Source: Dermatemys mawii
Lineage: Eukaryota > Chordata > Testudines > Dermatemydidae
Direction of reading: 5' to 3'
NCBI GenBank assembly: GCA_007922305.1
Contig: ML677334.1
Location: forward strand, 58,287,967 to 58,351,966
DNA length: 64,000 nucleotides
Part shown: positions 50,110 through 61,459 of the stretch, piece by piece
Layout of the letters: every line of letters begins with the position of its first letter
Numbering within the stretch: position 1 is the stretch's first letter
Translations under genes and position numbers: made by a program
Notes under the pieces: generated by a model
The model's input: only the letters and a program-made list of their open reading frames with translations
The model's database searches: none
What the model was told of the DNA's origin: nothing

Positions 50110-50800
50110 AACAAATTAATGGTGTTAAGTCTGCAAATGAATTGTAGCTCTGCAGTTTCTCTTTGAAGTCTGTTTTTGAAGGGCATTTTTTTTTGTTGTT
50201 GATGGCTACTTTTAAATCTGTTACTGACGTCCAGAGAAACTGAAGTGTTCTACTACTGGCTTTTGTATGTTACCATTCCTGATGTCTGATTTGTGTTCAT
50301 TTATTCTTTTTGGTAGAGACTGTCCGGTTTGGCCAATGTACATGGCAAAGAGTGGCTTCGCTGGAACATGATGGCATATATCACATTAATAGATGTGAAG
50401 GTGAATGAGCCCCTGATGGCGTGGCTCATGTGGTTGGGTCCTCTGATGGTGTCGCTAGAGTAGATATGGGGACAGAGTAGGCAACTGGGTTTGTTACAGG
50501 GATTGGTTCCTGGGCTAGTGTTTCTGCGATGTGGTGTGTAGTTGCTCATGAGTATTTGCTTCAGGTTGGGGGGCTGTCTGTAAGTGAGGATTGGCCTGCC
50601 TCCCAAGGTCTGTAAGAGTGAGGGATCGTTTTCCAGGAAAGAAACTACACCATCTGCTTAAGAAACTCCCTGCTACAGCACAAGACCAAGTCTACACAGA
50701 CACACCGCTAGAGCCCCAGCAAGGAATATTCTATCTGCTACACAAGATCCGTAAACCTGGAAATTTCTCACAAATCACAGTCAGCATTTGTTGAGAGCAA
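50110..50800. mobile_element. Second Penelope copy: two fragments head to head
   Basis: 50110-50632 is Penelope coding sequence on the minus strand. It covers the linker and endonuclease, with PCNKPSCLLCPHIYSSDTI and INVIYAIM readable at 50606-50301. At about 50632 it switches to the plus strand: 50632-50795 encodes part of the reverse transcriptase N-terminus missing from the neighbouring copy (KLHHLLKKLPATAQDQVY, GIFYLLHKIRKPGN). The pieces are not contiguous in a normal element. Both are broken. Confidence 0.8.
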
Positions 50801-52944
50801 AGATCCACTAGCGGTAGGATCTCACACCAAGATCAGGTTTTAATTTTCAGTGCAATTGTTCAGAACCGGACAAGAGCACGGTGGTTGGTCATATGCTGGA
50901 ACTGAAAGATGTTAGAGTTTGGGTATTAGGACGTTTCAGTGGCCAGTCATGTCACTGGATATTGGTGTGGAGGTGCTCATTGCCAGAAGTCAATTTCCTC
51001 GATTTTAAGTGATTGTGTTACAAAATGGCCTCCAACAATTTTAACTATAAACTAAAATTTTTGGAGTGCAATATATTCAGTCTGAACTTCATCCTTCGGT
51101 ACTAAGGATTTGGGGTCACTGGGCAGATGCGTGTTTATGTAGAGTTGCATGGCTTCATGCATCCTACCAAAAAGGCAAACAGTGCACTCCTGAAAAATAC
51201 TTCCACGATTTCATCATTTGTGCAAGAGATTTTTTTTTTTTTTTTAACTCAGCAGGTATAATAAATATCATCTATATGTCTGCTGCAGTAGTTAAAACCA
51301 TATCCTACTCTTAAAAGTCAGTGAATGGGGTTCCTCTAATTTAACAATTAAATTTTGGTCCATTAAGTTTCATAAAACAGCATTCTTGCCCATTACACAA
51401 ACCGTAGGTGATCACTTTTCAAACCCAACAAGCACCAGTAAACTGACATTCAAGTGACTTACAAAATCTGAAGATTAACATGACTCATTCACTTACAAAA
51501 ATATGTTAAAAATAAAACACAGAGCTACAAGAATCTAAACATTTTAAAATGCCACATTTGCTCATCTTGGTTAAAAGTTTAGATCCACCCTTTAAAAATT
51601 AAGTTTTTTACTCTGGAAACATATAAAATGGAGGTAGAGAGTTTTGGAAAAGGAAAGAGGTAATGGACACCATTTAAATAAATCAGATTAACTAGACAGA
51701 TACTGTATTTCCAGCAGAAAGATTCTGAAGGAAGCATTTCTTTGCCTTCATTCCAAGATGAAACTGAGCCTAGAACTATCCCTTATTCTTCTTCACTTAA
51801 GCTTGTAAATGTTTCTCTTCCTACAATGAAGAATCTTTTTTACTTTCTCCAAAGAAAGCTGAAACAACAGTTCATGGTCTAAAATCATCCCTAAAAATTG
51901 TGAACCCTAGTAACTGACAGCACTGTACAAGTGGACTATATGCCTCTTGGTAAAGAATACATTGTGAGCCCTATTGGATGGCTTCAACCTCCTTCGGGCC
52001 AACTTCATGCCACATCTAGATATTTATAGCATACTCAGTACCATAGTATTCCAGTCCCAGAGCAACAGAATTAGATACCGCCTTAGATTCTACCAAACCC
52101 AAAATGCATACTTCCTTTCATTGGTGGGTCCACATCAGTCAGTGCTTGACCAGACTCTAGCATTAGGGTACCTACTAAATTTGTTATTCCTCTTTGATCT
52201 CTTGATACCCAAAAAAAGTGTCTAGTGTGAATTTACCAATTAATGATCAGTAGAGAGACTCAAGCTGCAAAGTCTGGATCCAAGTTCAAATAGTTTGGGA
52301 GTATTTGGATGTGGGATTTGGTTCAGATCTCTCTCTACAAATCAGCAACATTGATTACTAATTTTTAACCACAAATAGTGGTTTTTGAAATAGTCGATTC
52401 TCACACCTAAAGTAACTCTTGAGCCAAAACTGACTGAGAGCTGCTCTAAAGTACAGTCCTATGCTGGCAAGATAGCCTCCGTCTTTGTTCAGTGGGCCAA
52501 ATTCTACCCTTAAACATGGAGGTGCAATTCCCATTGAAGTCAACAAGAGCTGTATGTAAATGTCTATGGGCAGATTTTGGTCACTTGCTTCTAGGACTTC
52601 AACTGGCCAACCTGAAAGGCACTATATCCCATTACCAATCCCCTGACCAGTTCAATCAGAAATCAACTTTTTTTAAAAAAAGGTTAAGAAATGTATAGAA
52701 AGGGCAACAAAAACACAATAAGTGTGATTTATTTCAATAAAATGAATTGTAGGGAGCTGAATTTACAGTCTAAACAAAAGAGGGGGCACATGATTCTCAG
52801 TACCTATTCAAGTGAAGGCAACTTATAGTCTCAGGACAACAAACAGTGGCCTATAGCTATAAACAGAAATATATATATATATATAGAATGTTCTTCACAG
52901 GCCTTTTCTAAAACAAGACTTTTTTGCAAAGATTTTTCATTGTT
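50801..52944. other. GAREM1 intron 1, nothing recognised
   Basis: Short poly-T at about 51231 and an (AT)n microsatellite near 52868-52886. No gene supported. Confidence 0.45.
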
Positions 52945-52952
52945 GCTTACAC

Positions 52953-53377
52953 CAGGGGTGGCCAGCCTGTGGTTCCGGAGTCACATGCAGCTCTTCTGAA
53001 GTTAACATGCGGTTCCTTGTACAGGCACAGACTCTGGGGCTGGAGCTACAGGCGCCAACTTTCCAATGTGCTGTGTGGTGCTCACTGCTCAACCCCTGGC
53101 TCTGTCCCAGGCCCTGCCCCCACTTCACCTCTTCCTGAGTCTGTCATGCCCTAGCTCCTCCCCCCAGAGCCTCTTGCACATCACAAAACAGCTAATCGGA
53201 AGGTATGGGGAGGGAGAGGGAGTGGGAGGCACTGATCAGTGGGGCTGTCAGTGACTAGGAGGCGCTGGGAGCAGGGCAGGGGGAGCTAATAGGAGGCTGC
53301 TGACGTATTACTGTGGCTTTTTGGTAATGTACTTTGGTAAATTCTGGCTCCTTCTCAGGCTCAGGTTGGCCACCCTG
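52953..53377. mobile_element. Non-autonomous hAT element (GGGGTGGCCAGCC ends)
   Basis: Ends CAGGGGTGGCCAGCCTGTGG and CTCAGGTTGGCCACCCTG are flanked by GCTTACAC and GCTTAACA (6 of 8, or a one-base slip). The interior is GC-rich and non-coding. Confidence 0.85.
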
Positions 53378-53385
53378 GCTTAACA

Positions 53386-54326
53386 CCAGTTCACTCTTGT
53401 CTGGTATGACAGCCACAGGAAATTGCCAGTGTTTTTAAAACACTGTATTGATCAGAGCTGCTTTGGTGTTAGCAATGGTGGGAAATTTTTTTTAAAAAAA
53501 CCTAGTACAAAACAACTGAGCAGTGGAATAGAATCCCAACGGAGATGGTCAATTTGCCAACATATTAGATTCTAAAATGTTAATTGAAGTGATACTGTGA
53601 ATTCTCATGCAAAATTAAGGGTAAGATTGGAGGACATGCTTTTTTCTGACCTTATTTACAGCGAGGGATGGAAACAATGTAGGAAGTGTGATATTTCAGT
53701 GGTAGGTTTACCATTAAACTGCAGAGTACTATAGAACAGTCAAAATCTCTACTATGCACAGTACCATGTAGCCATTTGGAAACAGTTCAATGTCTCATGG
53801 AGAAAACAATCGTCTTTGTTATTTAAATATCAACTCCAGCTATAATTAAAACAATAGTTACTATGTTTCAAACACACAAACTGCCCAGCTTTGGTTTAAC
53901 AGCTGAGAAAGAGTGCACACACAAAATGAGAACAGCATGACAATCTTTTCTAGTCAAAAGCTAATCAATGTTTGTTTCCCATCAAGCTTATGACCTAGGA
54001 GAATGTTACCAATGTATCATGTTTTATTTCTACGACATGGTTATATTGAACTACCATAGCAACTTCTCCCTTGTAGAACAGGTGCCTCTTTATTCCTTCA
54101 GATTACATTTTTACTAATATGAAAAAAATATTTGCGTAATTCTACTTCTAAGGTTAGATGGGGGGGAAGAAATGCACGTTTCTTGCAACTTTGGAGCGTT
54201 AAAATTAAGAAGACAGGATCTCTCAATATCAGTGAGAACATACAAGCTGCTCTCCAGCTTAATTCTAAATCAAAATCTTAAAATAAAAAAAAAAGAGTCA
54301 GCACTACAGCTTGCTACCAACATATA
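53386..54326. other. GAREM1 intron 1, nothing recognised
   Basis: AT-rich, with no supported feature. Confidence 0.45.
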
Positions 54327-54334
54327 CCATAGAC

Positions 54335-54576
54335 CAGTGTTCCCCATACTGTGGGGAGCATGGAGGAACATTTCAAGGGGGCAAAGCAGGGCCTGAGCCA
54401 ACCCCCAGGCAGGATGGGGAGGGAGCATCACTCAGCCCCGCTCTGTCCTCAGCTCCAGCTTGGCCCCCCAGCCACAAGACCCCAGATCTAGCTCCTGACT
54501 GCAGTGCTGGAGTGGAGGACAGGTAGGTTCCAATACAGGGAAGGGGTGGTATGACAGAAAAAGTCTGGACCCACTG
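54335..54576. mobile_element. Non-autonomous hAT element
   Basis: Ends CAGTGTTCCCCATACTGTGG and AAAAAGTCTGGACCCACTG are flanked by CCATAGAC and CCGAAGAC (6 of 8). About 240 bp, non-coding. Confidence 0.75.
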
Positions 54577-54584
54577 CCGAAGAC

Positions 54585-56702
54585 TGTCTACATCAGTTGT
54601 GTAAATAAAGCACCTTAATAAGGCAATTAAAAGTTTCATTCTGTTTTTAATTTTATAGAACCGTGGGGGAGGGGAGGGATTTTTGTTTTTTGCTTAATCC
54701 AGTACCCAACTGGATCTAATCTCAACAGCACTGATGACAGGCTGCAAATCACATTTCTTCCATACAAACATATTCCAGAGATTAATAATGAAGACAAGAA
54801 AGAGTTTAAGAGTAAAATCCGATGAGTATTCCAGCTGTAAGTTGTGATAAGAATTTGATTGTATGTATCTTGTATGACTGTATGATATCATGACTGCTAT
54901 CTTGTGAGCTACTGGACTTCAAACCCCTGTAGTTTTCAGTTCTTTGACTACATCAGAATTTATTTTTGCCGAGCGACATTACAGCACCTAATAAGACAGT
55001 TGTATAAAGGGGCGGGTGGGAACGTTTTAGGGATGAGTTCTCTTAGCAAGAAAGAAGCAAACTGAACAAGTTTGATATGATATGATTTTAGTTTCCCCCT
55101 CTATTTCTATCATTTTCTTATTTCAAACAACTGAAAACAGGGCAAATAAAGAAATTTAGTTGTACACAGAAACGTTTTTGCAAGACATCACACAGATATA
55201 CATTTCAGTTTTTCAACACTTAAAATCGAAGTCTACTGTGGAACAGTTAAAGAGTGAAGTTTTTAAATTCTAGGAGGAATAAGAGAAAGTCCTTTTTTAA
55301 TCTATGCAACACACGGAAAAAATCTCTCTGCATTAGTTATTCTAATTTTTAATTTGAAATAAACTAAATTAGGATGCAACACCTGACAGAATCATTATCC
55401 AAGTTGGTCATCAGTGTCAAAAGAAAAATGTGGACGATGAAGGAATCTCATGATAACATTAGTTAAAATAGTTCCCCTTCTCATTCTCAGGATACCAAAC
55501 CCTTCTGAAACAGAGATCCAGAGAGAATGGGATGTAAATTGTGTGCATATCTTAGACTTACTTCCAGAAACCTTAGTTACAAGCATTATTCAAACCTTTA
55601 ATGTCTTTCCCATATTTTCTGTAGAATGCACAAATATTTAAAGCTATCATTCTGCTACAATGTATTTCACATATATTAATACTCAGACATTTTCTTTAAA
55701 GATACTTGGTTCTTATTAACAGAGACAATCAGGAATGGTGGTTGGATCACAGCCCCAACGCTTTCTTTAAAACTGACACCATCAACTTACAATCTAGTCA
55801 AACATACATACACATGCATGCACACACACACACCCCTTATGAGTAGTTTCAGGTACTACACCTGCTCCTCCACCCCCAAGTTCCCCTATCAGTTTGAAGT
55901 TTCACAATCTCTTCTGTGTTTTTAAAAGGAAAGGTGTGTCTTCTCTGTTCTTCTGGCAAAAAAACAAAAGGGGAAGGTAAACTATGAGGACAGTCATGTC
56001 AAATACACACAGTAAGCAAACTGGATGAAAATAAATCTTCTCTGGCTTCCCACTAATCTTTAGTGTTACTTACAACAAGTTCAAAGTATAGTTTTTAAAT
56101 TGGTGGTGTTCTTCTAACCCAGATTTTTAGTGCCCTTAATGTTGTGTCTTGGTTCAGGAACCCATTACAAGTATTTGGTTGCGTCATAACTACTAATGTT
56201 GCAAGAAGGTTACACAGACGCACACCATGATGCCATCACCCAGCCAACAACCAAGCCAAGTTAGGATATGCAACTGACAAAGCACAACTGTTTTGCAACA
56301 AGGTCAAGGTCCATTACTGACAGTTGTTTTTTTTGTGCTAACAGAGTACCCTATGAAAATTGTGAAATATTGTAGAGAAACCTTTGCTAATTTCCAGAAA
56401 CCAATGGTAAAAGGTTAAACACATCAGAAAGTTGTATATACTGGCCTTAGCTAAATAAGGAGAGTAAAGGAAAAGAGTGCACAAGGGCCCCCAACATTTG
56501 AAAGCTCTTGTACAACTCCAAAAGATAGTTTCAGTAAAGGCATTGTAGATCAAGTACTGTATTTGCATATTAGAAAGAAACCACCCTGCAGCTTCAGTAG
56601 ATTAAAGGGTGGAGCTGTCACTTACAGCAACTAACTTGCAGGAATGGAAAGCTACAGAGCCTACCCAAGGAAGCATATCCTGCAAAGAAGGTTGCATGAA
56701 TC
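54585..56702. other. GAREM1 intron 1, nothing recognised
   Basis: Short (CA)n patch near 55818-55833. No gene or repeat ends supported. Confidence 0.45.
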
Positions 56703-56710
56703 CTTTAGAG

Positions 56711-57448
56711 CAGAGGTGGGCAAACTTTTTGGCCTGAGGGCCACATCTGGGTATAGAAATTGTATGGCAGGCCATGAATGCTCACAAAATTGGAGGTTGG
56801 GGTGCGGCCAGGAATGAGTTCCGGGTGAGAGTTCTGGGAGATGGGGGTTGTGGGTATAGGCACACGCTACGGCTGGTGGTGCAGGCTCGGGGTGGGGGCT
56901 AAGGATGAGATGTTTGGTGTGCAGGAGAGTGCTTTGGGCTGAGACCAAGGGGTTCAGAGGGCGGGAGGGGGATCAGGACTGGGGCAGAGGGTTGGAGTGC
57001 GTGGGGGGGGGGGGGGGAGTCAGGGGTGCAGACTCCAGGCAGCGCTTTCCTCAGGCAGCTCCCGGAAGCAGCGGCATGTCCCTCCTCTGGCTTCTACACG
57101 GAGGCACAGCCAGGAGCCATCCCCACAGCTGCCAAAAGCAGCAGCATGCCCCCTTACGGCTCCTATGCAGAGATGTGGTGCTGGCCAGGCACCTCTGCAT
57201 GCTGCCCCGTCCGCAGGCACCGCCCCTGCAGCTACCATTGGCTATGGTTCTCAGCCAATGGCAGCTGCAGTGTGCGAAGAGACCCCTGCCTACTTCTACA
57301 CATAAGAGCTGGGGGCGGGGGACATGCCGCAGCTTCCAGGCATCACACGGCAAGCCCCTGACCCCGCTCCCCAGCAGGAGCTTGAGGGCCAGATTAAAAG
57401 GCCTAATGGGTCAGACGTGGCCCACAGGCAGTAGTTTGCTCATCCCTG
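56711..57448 (+). mobile_element. Non-autonomous hAT element (GGTGGGCAAAC family)
   Basis: Ends CAGAGGTGGGCAAACTTTTT and AGTAGTTTGCTCATCCCTG are flanked by a perfect 8-bp duplication CTTTAGAG (56703-56710, 57449-57456). It shares the GGCCTGAGGGCCACAT and GACGTGGCCCACAGGC subterminal parts with 12137-12680. The interior is G-rich, with a 15-base poly-G at 57003-57017. The interior frames on both strands, up to 210 codons, are not genes. Confidence 0.9.
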
Positions 57449-57712
57449 CTTTAGAGTACAATGCTGTTCCCAGCATGCACCATTACTGGTGTGTCAAAAT
57501 TAAAGTGCTAAGTGACTTACCCAAACTGACAGAATGAATCTACGTATGCAATCACATCTGACACACAAGACATTGAATGCCATAATGCTCCCAAGCCCCT
57601 GCAGTTCAGTATTGAATAAATGAGAAGAATGCCATTTACGGAATCACTAACACCACTTCTTGCAGCAGCGAAAAGTTACTTTGAGGTCTCCTATCTCTGT
57701 ACAGGCCTCAGA

Positions 57713-57875
57713 CTCATAGACTTTAAAGTCAGAAGGGACCATTCTCATCATCTAGTCTGACCTCCTGCACAACGCAGGCCACAAAATCTCACCCACCCAC
57801 TCCTACAATAAACCTCTCACCTGTCGGAGCTATTGAAGTCCTCAAATCACGGCCTGATCCACCCTTGCTTATGGT
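57713..57875 (-). mobile_element. Older CR1 LINE 3' end
   Basis: The minus-strand tail begins with the complement of CTCATAGACTTTAAAGTCAG and AGAAGGGACCATTCTC, then CATCTAGTCTGACCTCCTGC. It is the same subfamily as 46871-47220. The homology fades after about 57875. Confidence 0.75.
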
Positions 57876-60519
57876 CACACAGTGTGTTAACTACTTTAGG
57901 AATCAAGCTTTCACCTCCTCATCCACAACTCTCCTGCAAGAGCTGGATACAATCCAGGAGACAAACAAGCGTAACTCACGCTGGCACCTATTGCGCTACC
58001 TACCCCCTGCTCCTCTCACACCAGCCAGCAGAGACAGGGAAATTTTGTTTCTTTAAGATTAGAGTTCTACAGCAGTCTCAGTGAATAAACATGAAGCCTG
58101 ATCTTTCCCACTGCGTCACACCACCATTGATAACCCCAGCTTCTTCCAGTGGAAGCTTTTCTCCAGCTTCAGGCCTGTAAATCCATACAAACTGGGTCTC
58201 AAGGACTCATAAGTTCTGTCCAAACCACTACTTAATATAAGCAAAAAATATTTTAAGTATTCAGATTTCTGGCTAACAAGACACTTAGGGTGAAATTCTG
58301 GCCCCAGTGAAATCAATTACAAATCTCCCACTGACTTCAATACGGCCAGGATTTCCCCCTTGGCGTTTTGATTCAGTCTGTGTTTATGACCCATCAAGTC
58401 AAAAGCAAAGATCAGTTAAGGAACTCACTGGCTGTCAGACGCAGAAGGCACATATTAAGATCATCATGACAGCTTTCAAGACTTAAAATATAGGATATGC
58501 TTCCTCTGTTGGGCCAATTAAGCCTAACTTGTTACTCTAAGTCCCACCTATTCATTCAGGCTTTTCCTGAGCAAGGCAAGCAAGCTGAGGAATTGTTTTA
58601 AGCGATCTTATTGTCAGCTATTTATATTTCATATTTTAAAATGCCATTTGCACAAGTATGTTCCTTAAACATATTATATAACAAGGCCACTTGCTTTCTG
58701 AGCTAATGGTGCTGGGAACAGAGATGTCACGCTTTTTTCTCTTGGGAGTCTATTATCCTGCAGCATTAATCCCTGTTTGCAGATCACCAGAATCACTGTT
58801 TGAACTTGAGTGTACCTTGGACAGACTGCCCAAACGAAAAAAATTAAAATTAACTGATATAGGTAGTGTTCAGGTAAAGCTTTGCAGGCCAAAGGAAGAA
58901 GTAATCATTACTCTCTAGCTAGACTTTGGGTTGGGTTTTTTTTGTTTTTTTTTATATCCCACATGTGATTTTAGAAAGAACAAAAGATTCCACTTTTGTC
59001 AAGCAGCATACAATAATGAGAACATGGCCAACTTCCCTATCTCTAAGAGGGTGGAAGGAGAATACTACAATTCACAAAGCACTTTTACTATTGAGCGCTA
59101 TAGTTTTTGTTTTTTTAATTAAAGTGTTCCCTTTCCTATATACTGCCTTTCACCTACACTGGAATGGTATTTGCTGTAGTTTTGCGGCTTGCTGCTAGCC
59201 ACACCCAGTTTCTGAACACTGTGTGGTACCATACACATACATAGCTAGTCATACTTTATATTATGATCCGAGAGAGATACATTTTCAGTGTTCAACCCTC
59301 TCATCTTTCCCACCCACCATCCACACAGGCTCGACATTTTTTCCTAGAACAAATATGAATAAGTTTCAAATTTGAAGACTGAGAACAGACAAGTGTAACC
59401 ATAACACAATTACATGGGCACAATTTCAAAACTGAATGTTTTATGATCAGATGTGAAATGCGTGATTTGGCTATAACCTTCAGCAGGAGGTGGGGGGAGA
59501 TTTAGGTCTTTTCAGCAAATAGAAGTTAGCATTTTTCAGTAATTTTATACAGATACTCAAGAGTAATTTAAGGCTTCTGAAAGTGTTTTTCCAAGAACAA
59601 AGTTGTAAGGATGTAAATCAATTTAAATGTAATTAGCCCTGTGACTTCCAGTTATTCACACCACTACATGAATGAGTGTGGATGATTTTTCCCTATGAAA
59701 CCTGCAGCAGATTTGCTAGTTTTCCAAAAATAGTCTAGGGAACATTTGATCTGCTCAACATGAACATTCTTCTCTACCTCCTCACACATCATGGTCTTTC
59801 ATCATTGTGCTGTATTGTCAGTCTAAACTACAGTACAAAGCTCTCAGAGCAGGAACACTGTCTTTAGTGTATATTTGCTTATAACGTATCATGACTGGCT
59901 ACAGAGCTATATATAGTATGGAAAATGCAGGCTGTACAAGTAAGAATAAATTTTAAATAGTATAGTTAAACTAACAGAAAGTACCATAAATACAAAATTC
60001 AAGAGATTTAAGTCATTTGGCACACTGTGTTTTATAAAGCTTGTTTTTTTGAGTCATATGCAGTATGTGTGTTATTACTATGATGAGCAGTTTCCTATAA
60101 GAGATTCTCAGATCTTGACAGCTAGTTATTCATTATGCCAAAATACCAATGTTCTTGTTGCAGTTAAAACACAGGTGAAGTTCCTGGAATATAGCTCCTG
60201 TTTCTGAAACTGCTATGCCATGTTGTCCCATATTCTGTAGCATTTCTTTTCAGCATGTTCTCTTAAGTTTACCAGACTACTACAAGAGTGCTGAATTCAT
60301 TTAATTAAAGTTGCCAGGAACACCATGACCCAGAAAGGTATTAAAAATATTAACTTCTTTCCCATGTCAGTGTTAATGCTAGTCCCTTGTGTCATGCTTT
60401 ATTACAACCATTTGAAACAATAATATACGAACCATTACACAACACTTTTAGTTTCTTAAGAACTATCCTGCTTGGGCATCCTTTCTTAGTTTCTGGTTGA
60501 GTTTACCTTAAATCTGTGT
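57876..60519. other. GAREM1 intron 1, nothing certain
   Basis: 58289-58360 is an imperfect palindrome (GTGAAATTCTGGCCCC ... GGCCAGGATTTCCCC) of a kind scattered in reptile genomes. About 59825-59890 may be an ancient LINE2-like tail. No gene supported. Confidence 0.4.
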
Positions 60520-60669
60520 CCTTACGTCAAAGGTTCTAAACTTGTGGTCAGCAGACCCTGGGGTCCTTGGACTATGTGGGTAAGGACCCCAAAGTGGGTC
60601 ACGACTATTTTAATGGGGTCACCAGGGTTGGCCTAGACTTGTTGGGGCCAAAGCCTGAGCCCCTTAGAC

Positions 60670-61056
60670 TTGCCAACTTTCTACTTGCACAAAACCAGGG
60701 GGCCGTTTGATGCAGGGAGGGAGAGCTCAGTGGTTTGAGCACTGGCTTGCTAAACCCAGGGTTGAGTGTTCAATCCTTGAGGGGGTCATTTAGGAATATA
60801 AGGCAAAAATCTGCTGGATGATTTAATTGGGGATTGGTCCTGCTTTGAGCAGTAGGATTAGACCACAACTAGATGATCTCCTGAGGTCCCTTCCATCCCT
60901 GATATTCTATGATTCTCCAAGTCCCCACCTGTTCTCCAAGGAGCCCGCCTTAGGCCGACTGCGCCCTTAATGGCCCGGTCAGAAGTGCTGACTGGAGCCA
61001 CCTGGGTCCCTTTTGATTGGGTGTTCTAGTCGAAAATCGTACACCTAGCAACCCTA
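60670..61056. mobile_element. Third-level TTGCCAAC...TAGCAACCCTA element
   Basis: Left TTGCCAACTTTCTACTTGCA (outer TAGGG missing) and right CCTAGCAACCCTA match the ends of the elements at 27576-29006 and 23453-23531. The sequence GGGTGTTCTAGTCGAAAATC also resembles the 23453 element interior. A SINE lies within. Confidence 0.65.
60714..60916 (+). mobile_element. tRNA-derived SINE with CR1-like tail (innermost)
   Basis: The A box GAGCTCAGTGGTTTGAGC (60723-60740) and B box GGTTGAGTGTTCAATCC (60761-60777) form the polymerase III promoter. The body GGGGTCATTTAGGAATATAA leads to the CR1-type tail GGGGATTGGTCCTGCTTTGA and terminal TATTCTATGATTCT. Same family as 29680-29870. Confidence 0.92.
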
Positions 61057-61459
61057 CAGCCCCACCATGCAGGGCAGAAACCAAAGCTTGAGGGCTTCAG
61101 CCCTGGGCAGCAGGGCTGAGGTTACAGGCTGCCTGCTAGGCCGGAAGGTCTTTGGCTTTGACCCACCCCCACCCACGGTGGTGGGACTTGGGGTTTGTCT
61201 CTGCCCATCCTTCCCCAAGAGATGGAGCTGGGACAAGTCTCAGGTTTCGGTCCCCACTCCTGGGTCATGTATTAATTTTTGTTGTCAGAAGGGGGTCACA
61301 GTGCAATGAAGTTTGAGAACCCCTGGTCTAAGGGGTCCGCAAAAGACTTAGACTGAAAACTATATGTATAGGCAACAGCTTTCCAAAGGGGTCTGCACCT
61401 TCAATCAAAATTTCCAAAGGGGTTGCAAATGAAAAAAGGTAAGAACCACAGCCCTAAGT

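Larger units (their letters stand above)
60586..61325. mobile_element. Second-level hAT-like element, left end truncated
   Basis: The right end AAGTTTGAGAACCCCTG is followed by GTCTAAGG. The left flank is GGGTAAGG (6 of 8), but the expected left terminal repeat is missing and the element starts at ACCCCAAAGTGGGTCACGAC. It is the same family as the left half of 15033-15327. Confidence 0.6.
60528..61451. mobile_element. hAT-like element, outermost of a four-level nest
   Basis: Ends CAAAGGTTCTAAACTTGTGG and GGTAAGAACCACAG are flanked by CCTTACGT and CCCTAAGT (6 of 8). Own sequence survives at 60528-60577 and 61334-61451 (AAAGGGGTCTGCACC, AAAGGGGTTGCAAATG). The middle is later insertions. Confidence 0.65.

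Noticed and set aside
56905..57537. 210-codon frame with many opposing frames
   Set aside because: Lies mostly within the hAT element 56711-57448 and runs past its right end; no protein family recognised.
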